A DNA stretch of 5,655 nt from Gammaproteobacteria bacterium. GTDB lineage: Bacteria; Pseudomonadota; Gammaproteobacteria; Enterobacterales; Psychrobiaceae. The translations under genes were made by a program, and so were the position numbers. Location: positions 1 through 5,655 of the forward strand of contig JABSRS010000244.1 of NCBI GenBank assembly GCA_013214885.1. Reading direction: 5' to 3'. Shown here piece by piece: positions 1-5,378 of this stretch. Numbering within the stretch: the first letter of the stretch is position 1; every line of letters starts with the position of its first letter. The notes below the pieces were generated by a model. It did no database searches and was not told the origin of the DNA. It worked only from the letters and a program-made list of their open reading frames with translations.

Positions 1-424
1 CGGCAACCAACATCTCATAGTCGCCACTGCGTCCGTGACCAAAACGAAAATCATCACCGACCACTAAAAATTTAACCCCAAGTTTTTTTACCAACAACTG
101 TTCGATAAAATCAGGGGCACTCATTGCTGAGAATTTTCGATCAAAACGAATGCATAGCAGCCGTTCAATGTTGTAATCACCAAGCAAACGCAACTTTTCA
201 CGTAACCGTGATAACCGCGCTGGTGCTTGCTTACCTTTAAATAATTCTTGAGGTAATGGCTCAAATGTCATGACAGTACTTGCAAGGCCAAGTTCTTTTG
301 CCCGCAATTTTAAGCCATTAAGCACTTCTTGATGGCCTAAGTGAACACCGTCGAAATTGCCAATGGTCAACACACAGCCGCGATGCACCGCTGTGATGTT
401 ATGTATACCGCGAATAAGCTCCAT
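1..424 (-). CDS. ribF: Bifunctional riboflavin kinase / FAD synthetase, N-terminal 141 residues (partial at window edge)
   Basis: RibF converts riboflavin to FMN (C-terminal kinase domain) and FMN to FAD (N-terminal adenylyltransferase domain) in the cytoplasm. Only the adenylyltransferase part is in the window; the kinase domain lies beyond position 1. The translation opens MELIRGIHNI. It contains the nucleotidyltransferase signature IGNFDGVHLGH (residues 21-31, HxGH-type ATP site), then TFEPLPQELF (53-62) and GDDFRFGHGRSGD (123-135), all in the order expected for this family. The ATG at 424 is a well-supported start because an in-frame TAG sits two codons upstream. The Shine-Dalgarno match is weak: AAGGG lies about 13 nt away. 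It lies 72 bp downstream of murJ on the same strand, with its own promoter in the gap and no terminator seen between them. In related genomes ileS and lspA usually follow; that part is not visible here. Confidence 0.96.
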   Translation of the reverse strand, partial: MELIRGIHNITAVHRGCVLTIGNFDGVHLGHQEVLNGLKLRAKELGLASTVMTFEPLPQELFKGKQAPARLSRLREKLRLLGDYNIERLLCIRFDRKFSAMSAPDFIEQLLVKKLGVKFLVVGDDFRFGHGRSGDYEMLVA

Positions 425-460
425 AAACTAATTAGTACCCTTACACCCCAAAACTGGCGA

Positions 461-489
461 ATTATATATCAAAATAGTGTACTTTTCAG
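461..489 (-). promoter_or_regulatory. Candidate sigma70 promoter for ribF
   Basis: Read on the minus strand, a perfect TATAAT -10 (461-466) lies 17 bp downstream of CTGAAA (484-489), which matches four of six -35 bases. Transcription would start near 454, giving a leader of about 30 nt before the ribF ATG at 424. The -10 lies in the murJ-ribF gap and the -35 only a few bases before the murJ stop, which suggests independent ribF expression. This is pattern matching only. Confidence 0.6.
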
Positions 490-496
490 CTGATAA

Positions 497-2062
497 TTAT
501 GCCTTTAAATTCTTTAGCCTGAAACCCATCACAAATAACAGGCTAAAATAGCTCAGGAGTGCCACCGCTATCAGTTTTAATAGCTCTATTATCTGGGTTG
601 TTTTATCAAAAGAAAACCACATTTGGCTGGTTGGGTTAAAATAAGTGACTAACGCCACCATAATCAAACTTGCACTGAGAGATTTTAAGCCAAACCACCG
701 AGTTTTATTGCTGAATTGGTAGATGCCATCAGCCTTTAATTTGCTATAAAGCCAAAACGCATTACAGGTAGCGGAACACGAAGTTGCAAACGCTAACCCA
801 ATAAAACCAAATTCTCGTCCCAAGCTAATCGCAAATATCGCATTAAACACCATATTGGCAATCATTGCTTTTATACCAATTTTCACGGGCGTCTTGGTAT
901 CTTGGCGGGCGTAAAAGCCCGGCGCTAGTACTTTAATTAACATAAAACTAAAGAGGCCAAACGAATAAGCCATTAAGCTATAACTCGCCATGGTCACGTC
1001 TGAACTAGTGAACTGCCCGCTCTTAAACATCACGGTAATTAACGGTTGCGCGAGGATCATTAGCCCAAATGCTGCAGGAACTCCCATTAACATAATCATT
1101 CGAATGGCCCAGTCCATGGTCTTGGCGAAATCTTTAGTGGCATCGTTAGTGTGCAATCGTGACAGGCTCGGCAAAATAACCGTCGCAATAGCAATGCCAA
1201 ACAACCCTAGTGGGAACTCCAATAACCGATCGGAGAAAAACAACCAACTGACCGAACCTGTAATTAAAAAAGTCGCAATCATCGTATCAAACAATAAATT
1301 AATTTGGCTGACCGAGACTCCAAATAAAGCAGGGATCATTAAGGTCCGGATTTTCACCACCCCAGGATCATGCCAACCCCATTTAGGCTTCACCAATACT
1401 TTGGCCCGATAAAGAAAAGGTAATTGAAACAGTAATTGCAGCAAGCCACCCAAAAACCAGCCCCACGCTAAACCAATCGCAGGTTCTTCAAAGTTTGGGG
1501 CAAGGTATAGCGCCGCGGCAATAATCGCGACATTAAGGAACACCGGCGTAAATGATGCGACAGCAAAGCGCCCCATCGCATTTAAAATCGAGCCACTTAA
1601 TGCCACCAATGTCACAAACCACAGGTACGGAAAAGTAATTTTTAGCATCAGCGAGGCTAATTCGTATTTGTGCTGTGCCTCGGGGTCACTAAAGCTATCG
1701 ACAAACCAACCCGCACCAAACAATGCAATGAGCACTGGTGAGCCAATCACCCCGACAATAGCGACTACGGTAATGATAGTCCCGAGCGTTCCCGAGGCAT
1801 AGGCAATCAACTCTCTGATTTTGTCTTTGTCTTCTTGCGCTTGATATTCACTTAATACCGGTACAAACGCTTGAGCAAATGCCCCTTCGGCAAAGAGCCG
1901 GCGCATGAAGTTTGGAATTTTCACTGCCAGGTAATAAACATCGGCATTGGCATTGGCCCCAAGCAATCCAGCCATCACGACATCTCGAATTAAACCGAGT
2001 ACCCGTGAAATAAGTGTCATGACACTGACAATCGCGCCAGAGCGTAATAATTTTTTACTCAA
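497..2062 (-). CDS. murJ: Lipid II flippase MurJ (MviN), 521 aa from a TTG start
   Basis: MurJ moves the peptidoglycan precursor lipid II from the inner to the outer face of the cytoplasmic membrane. It is a MOP-superfamily protein with about 14 membrane segments. Numbered from the TTG, the protein opens (M)SKKLLRSGAIVS. It shows SRVLGLIRD (19-27), NFMRRLFAEGAFAQAFVP (51-68), GVSVSQINLLFD, GSVSWLFFSDRLLEFP (269-284) and KVLAPGFYARQDTKTPVKI (377-395), all family hallmarks. Arg20, Arg26, Arg54 and Arg279 align by eye with the essential cavity arginines of E. coli MurJ (R18, R24, R52, R270). The open frame extends 34 codons further up to an ATG at 2164. I chose the TTG at 2062 for three reasons: the family normally begins a few residues before this motif, the length becomes typical (about 511-525), and AGGGA sits 6 nt upstream. 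The extension is charged, not conserved as I know the family, and overlaps a candidate promoter. The gene is transcribed divergently from rpsT and towards ribF. Confidence 0.95.
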   Translation of the reverse strand: MSKKLLRSGAIVSVMTLISRVLGLIRDVVMAGLLGANANADVYYLAVKIPNFMRRLFAEGAFAQAFVPVLSEYQAQEDKDKIRELIAYASGTLGTIITVVAIVGVIGSPVLIALFGAGWFVDSFSDPEAQHKYELASLMLKITFPYLWFVTLVALSGSILNAMGRFAVASFTPVFLNVAIIAAALYLAPNFEEPAIGLAWGWFLGGLLQLLFQLPFLYRAKVLVKPKWGWHDPGVVKIRTLMIPALFGVSVSQINLLFDTMIATFLITGSVSWLFFSDRLLEFPLGLFGIAIATVILPSLSRLHTNDATKDFAKTMDWAIRMIMLMGVPAAFGLMILAQPLITVMFKSGQFTSSDVTMASYSLMAYSFGLFSFMLIKVLAPGFYARQDTKTPVKIGIKAMIANMVFNAIFAISLGREFGFIGLAFATSCSATCNAFWLYSKLKADGIYQFSNKTRWFGLKSLSASLIMVALVTYFNPTSQMWFSFDKTTQIIELLKLIAVALLSYFSLLFVMGFRLKNLKA

Positions 2063-2068
2063 AAGTTG

Positions 2069-2073
2069 TCCCT
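2069..2073 (-). promoter_or_regulatory. Ribosome binding site that decides the murJ start
   Basis: On the minus strand AGGGA lies 6 nt before the TTG at 2062, the preferred Shine-Dalgarno spacing. It favours the 521-residue start over the 555-residue reading that begins at 2164. Confidence 0.65.
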
Positions 2074-2104
2074 GAAAATGAAAATCGACTAATAGCACCA
2101 CTTT

Positions 2105-2133
2105 TTTATAATATTCAAGTGAGAACCGTCCAA
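2105..2133 (-). promoter_or_regulatory. Candidate murJ promoter inside the N-terminal extension of the open frame
   Basis: On the minus strand TATAAA (2105-2110, five of six -10 bases) lies 17 bp downstream of TTGGAC (2128-2133, three of six -35 bases). The start would be near 2098, leaving about 36 nt of leader before the TTG at 2062. If it is used, the longer ATG-2164 protein cannot be made from this transcript. An alternative further upstream is TCGACA (2178-2183) with GATTAT (2155-2160), also 17 bp apart. Neither is decisive. Confidence 0.4.
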
Positions 2134-2204
2134 CAAAATAGCCTTTATCTGGTGATAATCGCAATTAGTGCTAGGACTGTCGAAAAAATATTGATAGAAT
2201 TCGC

Positions 2205-2219
2205 CCGTTATCATAACGG
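2205..2219. repeat. 15-bp near-perfect palindrome (possible operator) between murJ and rpsT
   Basis: CCGTTAT and ATAACGG form perfect 7-bp arms around a single central base. The site is about 100 bp upstream of the rpsT -35 and upstream of both murJ promoter candidates. The one-base centre suits a dimeric DNA-binding protein better than an RNA hairpin, although a 6-bp stem with a 3-nt loop is possible. I do not recognise it as the site of a known regulator. Confidence 0.45.
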
Positions 2220-2232
2220 TCAATCTAAAAGC

Positions 2233-2261
2233 TCGCCACTTTTTCACAACAAAAGTAGCGA
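2233..2261 (-). repeat. Inverted repeat, 11-bp arms, 7-nt loop, in the murJ-rpsT divergent region
   Basis: TCGCCACTTTT (2233-2243) faces AAAAGTAGCGA (2251-2261). As plus-strand RNA there is one C-A mismatch. As minus-strand RNA the same position becomes a G-U wobble and all 11 pairs can form, so the structure favours a minus-strand transcript reading towards murJ. No long U-run follows, so it is not a classic terminator. Its function is unknown. Confidence 0.4.
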
Positions 2262-2321
2262 CTAATTTTGCCTCTATTGGTAAAAAAATGACAAAGTTAT
2301 GTTTTTCTTTTAACAACGCGA

Positions 2322-2350
2322 TTGATATTGGGTCTCAAAACGGGCATAAT
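2322..2350 (+). promoter_or_regulatory. rpsT promoter, sigma70 type with C-rich discriminator
   Basis: TTGATA (2322-2327) and CATAAT (2345-2350) each match five of six consensus bases, with the optimal 17-bp spacer. The discriminator just after the -10 begins CCCCG, a GC-rich type seen at stringently controlled ribosomal promoters. Transcription should start near 2356, giving a leader of roughly 42 nt. Stringent control is an inference from the discriminator. Confidence 0.75.
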
Positions 2351-2375
2351 CCCCGACCTTTAAATAGTATCGTAA

Positions 2376-2392
2376 TAGAACAGTTCTAGGAG
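2376..2392 (+). promoter_or_regulatory. rpsT leader hairpin and Shine-Dalgarno sequence
   Basis: TAGAAC and GTTCTA (2376-2388) are perfect arms around one base; as RNA this gives a 5-bp stem with a CAG loop. The last base of the repeat is the first base of the AGGAG Shine-Dalgarno (2388-2392), which is 6 nt from the TTG start at 2399. The arrangement could modulate ribosome access, but the stem is short. Confidence 0.55.
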
Positions 2393-2398
2393 TTTACC

Positions 2399-2659
2399 TT
2401 GGCTAATATTAAGTCTGCTAAGAAACGCGCAATCACATCTGAAAAGAGCCGCAAGCATAACGCTAGCCGTCGTTCAATGATGCGCACATTCATGAAAAAA
2501 GTACTTGTTGCAATCGCTTCTGGCGATAAAGATGCAGCAACTAAAGCATTCGTTGAAGTTCAACCTATTTTAGATCGTTATGCCACTAAAGGCTTGATCC
2601 ATAAAAATAAGGCTGCGCGTCATAAGTCTCGTTTAAGTGCTCAAATTAAAGCACTTTAA
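2399..2659 (+). CDS. rpsT: 30S ribosomal protein S20, 86 aa, TTG start
   Basis: S20 binds 16S rRNA in the body of the small ribosomal subunit and is needed for its assembly. The product, (M)[20 protein letters not shown] at its N-terminus, is very basic. It carries the family's [11 protein letters not shown] segment (residues 21-31) and the [16 protein letters not shown] segment near the C-terminus (about 64-79). Its length of 86 aa matches the usual 86-88. Translation begins at TTG with AGGAG 6 nt upstream. E. coli rpsT also starts with UUG, and there the weak start is part of translational autoregulation by S20, so the same control is likely here. The gene is monocistronic: its own promoter lies upstream and an intrinsic terminator begins 18 bp after the stop. 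The divergent neighbour is murJ. Confidence 0.98.
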   Translation: MANIKSAKKRAITSEKSRKHNASRRSMMRTFMKKVLVAIASGDKDAATKAFVEVQPILDRYATKGLIHKNKAARHKSRLSAQIKAL

Positions 2660-2677
2660 TCGAAGCTTACGCTTTAT

Positions 2678-2707
2678 TAAAAAAACCGACTTAGGTCGGT
2701 TTTTTTA
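2678..2707 (+). terminator. Intrinsic terminator of rpsT
   Basis: A perfect 13-bp stem, with core ACCGAC/GTCGGT and a TTAG loop (2691-2694), runs into seven T residues (2700-2706). The A-run on the left arm makes a U-tract on the other strand too, so it could act in both directions. It separates rpsT from the peptidase gene. Confidence 0.93.
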
Positions 2708-2759
2708 TGTCTAAAATTTGATTATTGACTAATTTTCACCCCATTCCTGCTGGTACCCG

Positions 2760-2768
2760 TGATAGTAT
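2760..2768 (+). promoter_or_regulatory. Weak extended -10 promoter candidate for the M28 peptidase
   Basis: TG-A-TAGTAT (2760-2768) resembles an extended -10 element and would start RNA near 2775, 30 nt before the ATG at 2805. No convincing -35 is present. Because a strong terminator precedes it, the peptidase needs a promoter between 2708 and 2804; this is the best candidate I see. Confidence 0.3.
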
Positions 2769-2804
2769 TACCTCGTATTAATCAAAAACAATAAATAGGT
2801 CGAC

Positions 2805-4208
2805 ATGAAATCATTGCTACTTCCCTTGGCTTTCGCCACCCTTTTTTCAACATCCGCCATTGCGGCCACCAGCAACAGTACTTTTTCAGCTGCCAACACC
2901 TTACGTGATCATGCTAAGCAGCAACACTTAGGATATGACATAGTTGAGTCATTAACGGTTGAAGTCGGTCCTCGTATCGCAGGATCAGTTGCCGATCAAC
3001 AAGCGGTGATCTGGGCAGTCAACAAATTTGAACAATTAGGTTTTGACAAAGTTTACCAACAACCCGTTGAGGTTATTCATTGGGAGCGCGGTCAAGCGAG
3101 TGCAAAAATAACCGCACCGTTTCCACAACCACTGGTTATTACAGCATTAGGTGGCAGTGTTGCGACCCCAGCTGAAGGTATTACCGGGGTATTAGTGTTT
3201 TTTAATTCGGTAGACGAGTTAAAAGCGGCTGATCGAGCGACTATCGCTGGAAAAATTGTCTATATCGATGCGCGGATGCATCGTCACCGCGAAGGTAAAG
3301 AATATGGTTTAGCGGTAGCAGGTCGTGCGATTGGTTCATCTCTGGCATCGGAGAAAGGGGCTATCGGTCTATTAATTCGTTCGGTCGGCACTGACAAGTC
3401 GAGAATGCCACACACTGGCGGCATGCGCCAAACACCTGGGGTTAAGAAAATCCCCGCCGCTGCAGTTTCAACCTCCGACGCCCAACTGCTAGTCGCGATG
3501 AACAAACGCGGCTTGCCAATCACCGTTAACTTTAGCCTTAGCAGTAAGACACTTAAACCAAAGACTTCTTATAACGTCATTGGTGAAATTACTGGTAGCG
3601 AACTTCCTAACGAATTCATCCTAATCGGTGCTCACCTCGATTCTTGGGATGAAGGCACCGGCGCATTAGATGATGGCGCGGGTGTTGGTATTGTGATGGC
3701 CGCAGCTCATGCAATTAAAGCGTTAAAACCTAAACGTTCGATTCGAGTGGTGTTATTTGCCAATGAGGAAGGCGGTCTTATCGGTGCTAAAGAATACCGT
3801 GATGCTAATGCTAACAACTTACACCAAATAAAATTTGCCGGTGAGTCGGACTTTGGCGCGCGCAATGTCTGGCAATTTGCCACCCAACTTCATCCTGACA
3901 ACCTTGATTTAGCCAAAGATATTGCCAAAGTGCTGCAGCCACTAAATATTAATCAGGGTAATAATAAATCAGGCGGTGGTCCCGATGTCTCAGTGTTGCC
4001 AGCCAAAGGGGTTGCGGTATTTAGCTTGCGTCAAAATGGTACCGATTATTTCGATTACCATCATACCGCCAATGATACGTTAGATAAGATTAATCCAGAG
4101 GAGTTGCGTCAGAATGTTGCAGCCTGGGCAGTCGTTGCTTATATGGCCGCTCAATACGATGGTGAGCTAAAGTCATTGCCACAAGGTGATAAGCCTAGCT
4201 CGCACTAA
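2805..4208 (+). CDS. Exported M28-family zinc metallopeptidase (carboxypeptidase Q-like), 467 aa
   Basis: This is a predicted secreted di-zinc exopeptidase that trims amino acids or dipeptides from peptides in the periplasm or outside the cell; the exact specificity cannot be read from sequence. Residues 1-20 form a Sec signal peptide: MKS, a hydrophobic stretch, then an AIA site with cleavage likely after Ala20. A region resembling a PA-type insert spans roughly 120-250. The catalytic domain follows, with H277 and D279 in GAHLDSWDEGTGALDDGAG (275-293), bridging D289, general base E321 and ligand E322 in ANEEGG, D349 in GESDFGA, and H419 in DYFDYHH (414-420), followed by TANDTLDKI. The set H277, D289, E322, D349, H419 and its spacing closely parallel human carboxypeptidase Q (from memory), so the enzyme should be active. 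The Shine-Dalgarno is weak (AGG, 5 nt from the ATG). It lies downstream of the rpsT terminator and converges on yaaA with a 66-bp gap. An aminopeptidase specificity is equally possible. Confidence 0.9.
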   Translation: MKSLLLPLAFATLFSTSAIAATSNSTFSAANTLRDHAKQQHLGYDIVESLTVEVGPRIAGSVADQQAVIWAVNKFEQLGFDKVYQQPVEVIHWERGQASAKITAPFPQPLVITALGGSVATPAEGITGVLVFFNSVDELKAADRATIAGKIVYIDARMHRHREGKEYGLAVAGRAIGSSLASEKGAIGLLIRSVGTDKSRMPHTGGMRQTPGVKKIPAAAVSTSDAQLLVAMNKRGLPITVNFSLSSKTLKPKTSYNVIGEITGSELPNEFILIGAHLDSWDEGTGALDDGAGVGIVMAAAHAIKALKPKRSIRVVLFANEEGGLIGAKEYRDANANNLHQIKFAGESDFGARNVWQFATQLHPDNLDLAKDIAKVLQPLNINQGNNKSGGGPDVSVLPAKGVAVFSLRQNGTDYFDYHHTANDTLDKINPEELRQNVAAWAVVAYMAAQYDGELKSLPQGDKPSSH

Positions 4209-4229
4209 TCTTTCTATTTAATCGTCTTG

Positions 4230-4264
4230 CCAATGTTCAACCCAGCCTGAGGTTTGAACATTGG
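4230..4264. terminator. Inverted repeat between convergent genes, possible bidirectional terminator
   Basis: CCAATGTTCAA (4230-4240) and TTGAACATTGG (4254-4264) are perfect 11-bp arms around a 13-nt loop. The repeat lies between the peptidase stop (4208) and the yaaA stop (4275-4277), where a shared terminator is expected. Neither strand has a proper T-run after the stem, so it may only slow polymerase or protect 3' ends. Confidence 0.5.
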
Positions 4265-4274
4265 TTACGCTAAA

Positions 4275-5045
4275 CTATTGCTTACGGGTAAATACCAGGG
4301 TGGTATCACTCGATTGTGACTGATCATAGCAATAGCCACCATAGTCAAAGTCGGCCAATTGCTGTGGAGTCGATACACGCTTATCAATCATATAACGTAC
4401 CATCATGCCACGGGCTTTTTTAGCAAAGAAGCTAATAATCTTATATTGACCATTTTTAAAGTCTTTAAACACTGGGGTAATGATTTTTGCTTGAATGTTG
4501 TTGGCTTGAATAACCTTAAAGTACTCAGTCGAAGCCAAGTTAACCAAATATTCACTACCTTGCTCAGCTAAGGTCTGATTGATATTGTCAGTGACTAAAC
4601 TACCCCAAAACTTATACAAGTTGCTACCGCGGGCATTGTCTAACTTGGTGCCCATTTCTAAACGGTAAGCCTGCATCAAATCAAGTGGACGCAGCACACC
4701 GTACAGCCCAGATAAAATTCTTAAATGAGATTGGGCAAATTCTAAATCATCATCAGATAACACTTGTGCCCCTAATCCGATATAAACATCACCTTGAAAT
4801 GCAAAAATAGCCTGTTTGGCGTTTTCTTTAGTAAAAGGGACTTGCCATTGACCAAAACGCGCAGCGTTTAAACCCGCTAACTTATCACTTAATTTCATCA
4901 ACGAGGCAATATCGGCTGGGGTTAATTCCTGACACCGCTCCATCAAAGTTTGAGAGTGGCTCAGTAATTGACACTGACCAGCAGCTATTGGATGAGCGGG
5001 TGTTGCAAAGTCGAGTTTTTTGGCAGGAGAAATAACAGCCAGCAT
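4275..5045 (-). CDS. yaaA: Peroxide stress resistance protein YaaA (UPF0246 / DUF328 family), 256 aa
   Basis: YaaA is a cytoplasmic protein that in E. coli is induced by OxyR during hydrogen peroxide stress and lowers unincorporated iron, limiting Fenton damage to DNA and proteins. The mechanism is not fully settled; DNA binding has been reported. The family signature is complete: ISPAKKLDF (5-13), [10 protein letters not shown] (82-91), [20 protein letters not shown] (111-130), NLASTEYF (169-176), then the lysine-rich [20 protein letters not shown] (202-221) and DYGGYCYD (234-241). The length matches the usual 255-260. The ATG at 5045 is preceded by AGGAA with 5-nt spacing. The gene is convergent with the M28 peptidase and divergent from tal across a 333-bp spacer. 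I see no clear OxyR site (four spaced ATAG/CTAT elements) upstream, so peroxide control here is assumed from the family, not shown. Confidence 0.96.
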   Translation of the reverse strand: MLAVISPAKKLDFATPAHPIAAGQCQLLSHSQTLMERCQELTPADIASLMKLSDKLAGLNAARFGQWQVPFTKENAKQAIFAFQGDVYIGLGAQVLSDDDLEFAQSHLRILSGLYGVLRPLDLMQAYRLEMGTKLDNARGSNLYKFWGSLVTDNINQTLAEQGSEYLVNLASTEYFKVIQANNIQAKIITPVFKDFKNGQYKIISFFAKKARGMMVRYMIDKRVSTPQQLADFDYGGYCYDQSQSSDTTLVFTRKQ

Positions 5046-5378
5046 AAGAATTCCTATTCAATGTAAGTATACTTCGCCCCCATTGTACTGATTGTATCTA
5101 CTAGGGCAACCTTAAGCCCTTTCTTAACTAAAATATCCAGCGAGCTGTCGCTAGATAGTGTGACGAAAATAACGCTTTTGCAGTGCAATCGTATTCAAAA
5201 ACAACATTGATGCTGTTTTTAGATCTTGGCACTAGGGTTAATAATTATTACATGCTATATCTAATAACAATTAAATAAATAGTTAAAATAAAAATCGATA
5301 TATCAAATAACTCAATGATAGCACCAGAGATTCTTCAACTGTGTTATCAATAAGAGAACTTATGATCAGGAGCATCAC
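5046..5378. other. AT-rich divergent intergenic region between yaaA and tal
   Basis: This 333-bp stretch must hold the promoters of both flanking genes; I find no convincing coding sequence. Towards yaaA, TATACT (minus strand, 5066-5071) is a good -10 at the right distance, but its -35 is poor. Towards tal, TTAATA (5238-5243) and TCTAAT (5260-5265), 16 bp apart, are the best weak pair; the leader would be about 107 nt. Small inverted repeats are AGGGC/GCCCT (5103-5120), AGCGA/TCGCT (5139-5152), TTGCA-G-TGCAA (5178-5188) and AAAAACA/TGTTTTT (5197-5220). The part from about 5235 to 5310 is strikingly AT-rich, as in promoter or nucleoid-protein-bound DNA. No regulator site can be named. Confidence 0.6.

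Noticed and set aside
990..1412. 140-codon plus-strand open frame inside murJ
   Set aside because: It lies wholly antisense to conserved MurJ coding sequence, has no recognisable domain, and is an expected shadow of a long gene.
2089..2316. 75-codon minus-strand open frame overlapping the murJ upstream region
   Set aside because: It has no family resemblance, runs through the palindromes and murJ promoter candidates, and overlaps murJ only in its non-conserved extension.
3284..3523. 79-codon minus-strand open frame inside the M28 gene
   Set aside because: It is antisense to a well-supported gene, with no recognisable protein features.
4359..4571. 70-codon plus-strand open frame inside yaaA
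   Set aside because: It is antisense to conserved YaaA motifs and resembles no protein I recognise.
5054..5083. 9-residue frame just upstream of yaaA on the minus strand
   Set aside because: It has no ribosome site, and the best yaaA -10 (5066-5071) lies inside it, so it would not be on that transcript.
5103..5124. AGGGC/GCCCT stem followed by TTCTT as a terminator
   Set aside because: The stem is only 5 bp with an 8-nt loop and an interrupted T-run, and no gene on the plus strand ends nearby.
5159..5174. CRP-like half site TGTGA with TAACG six bases later
   Set aside because: Only the left half is good; the right half matches TCACA at three of five positions, which is expected often by chance in AT-rich DNA.
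5227..5242. Sigma54-like TGGCAC upstream of tal
   Set aside because: The -24 half matches, but five bases later the sequence is TTAAT, lacking the required GC of the -12 element (TTGCW).
5210..5278. 22-codon plus-strand frame in the yaaA-tal spacer
   Set aside because: There is no Shine-Dalgarno upstream, the composition is that of AT-rich intergenic DNA, and its length is within chance expectation.
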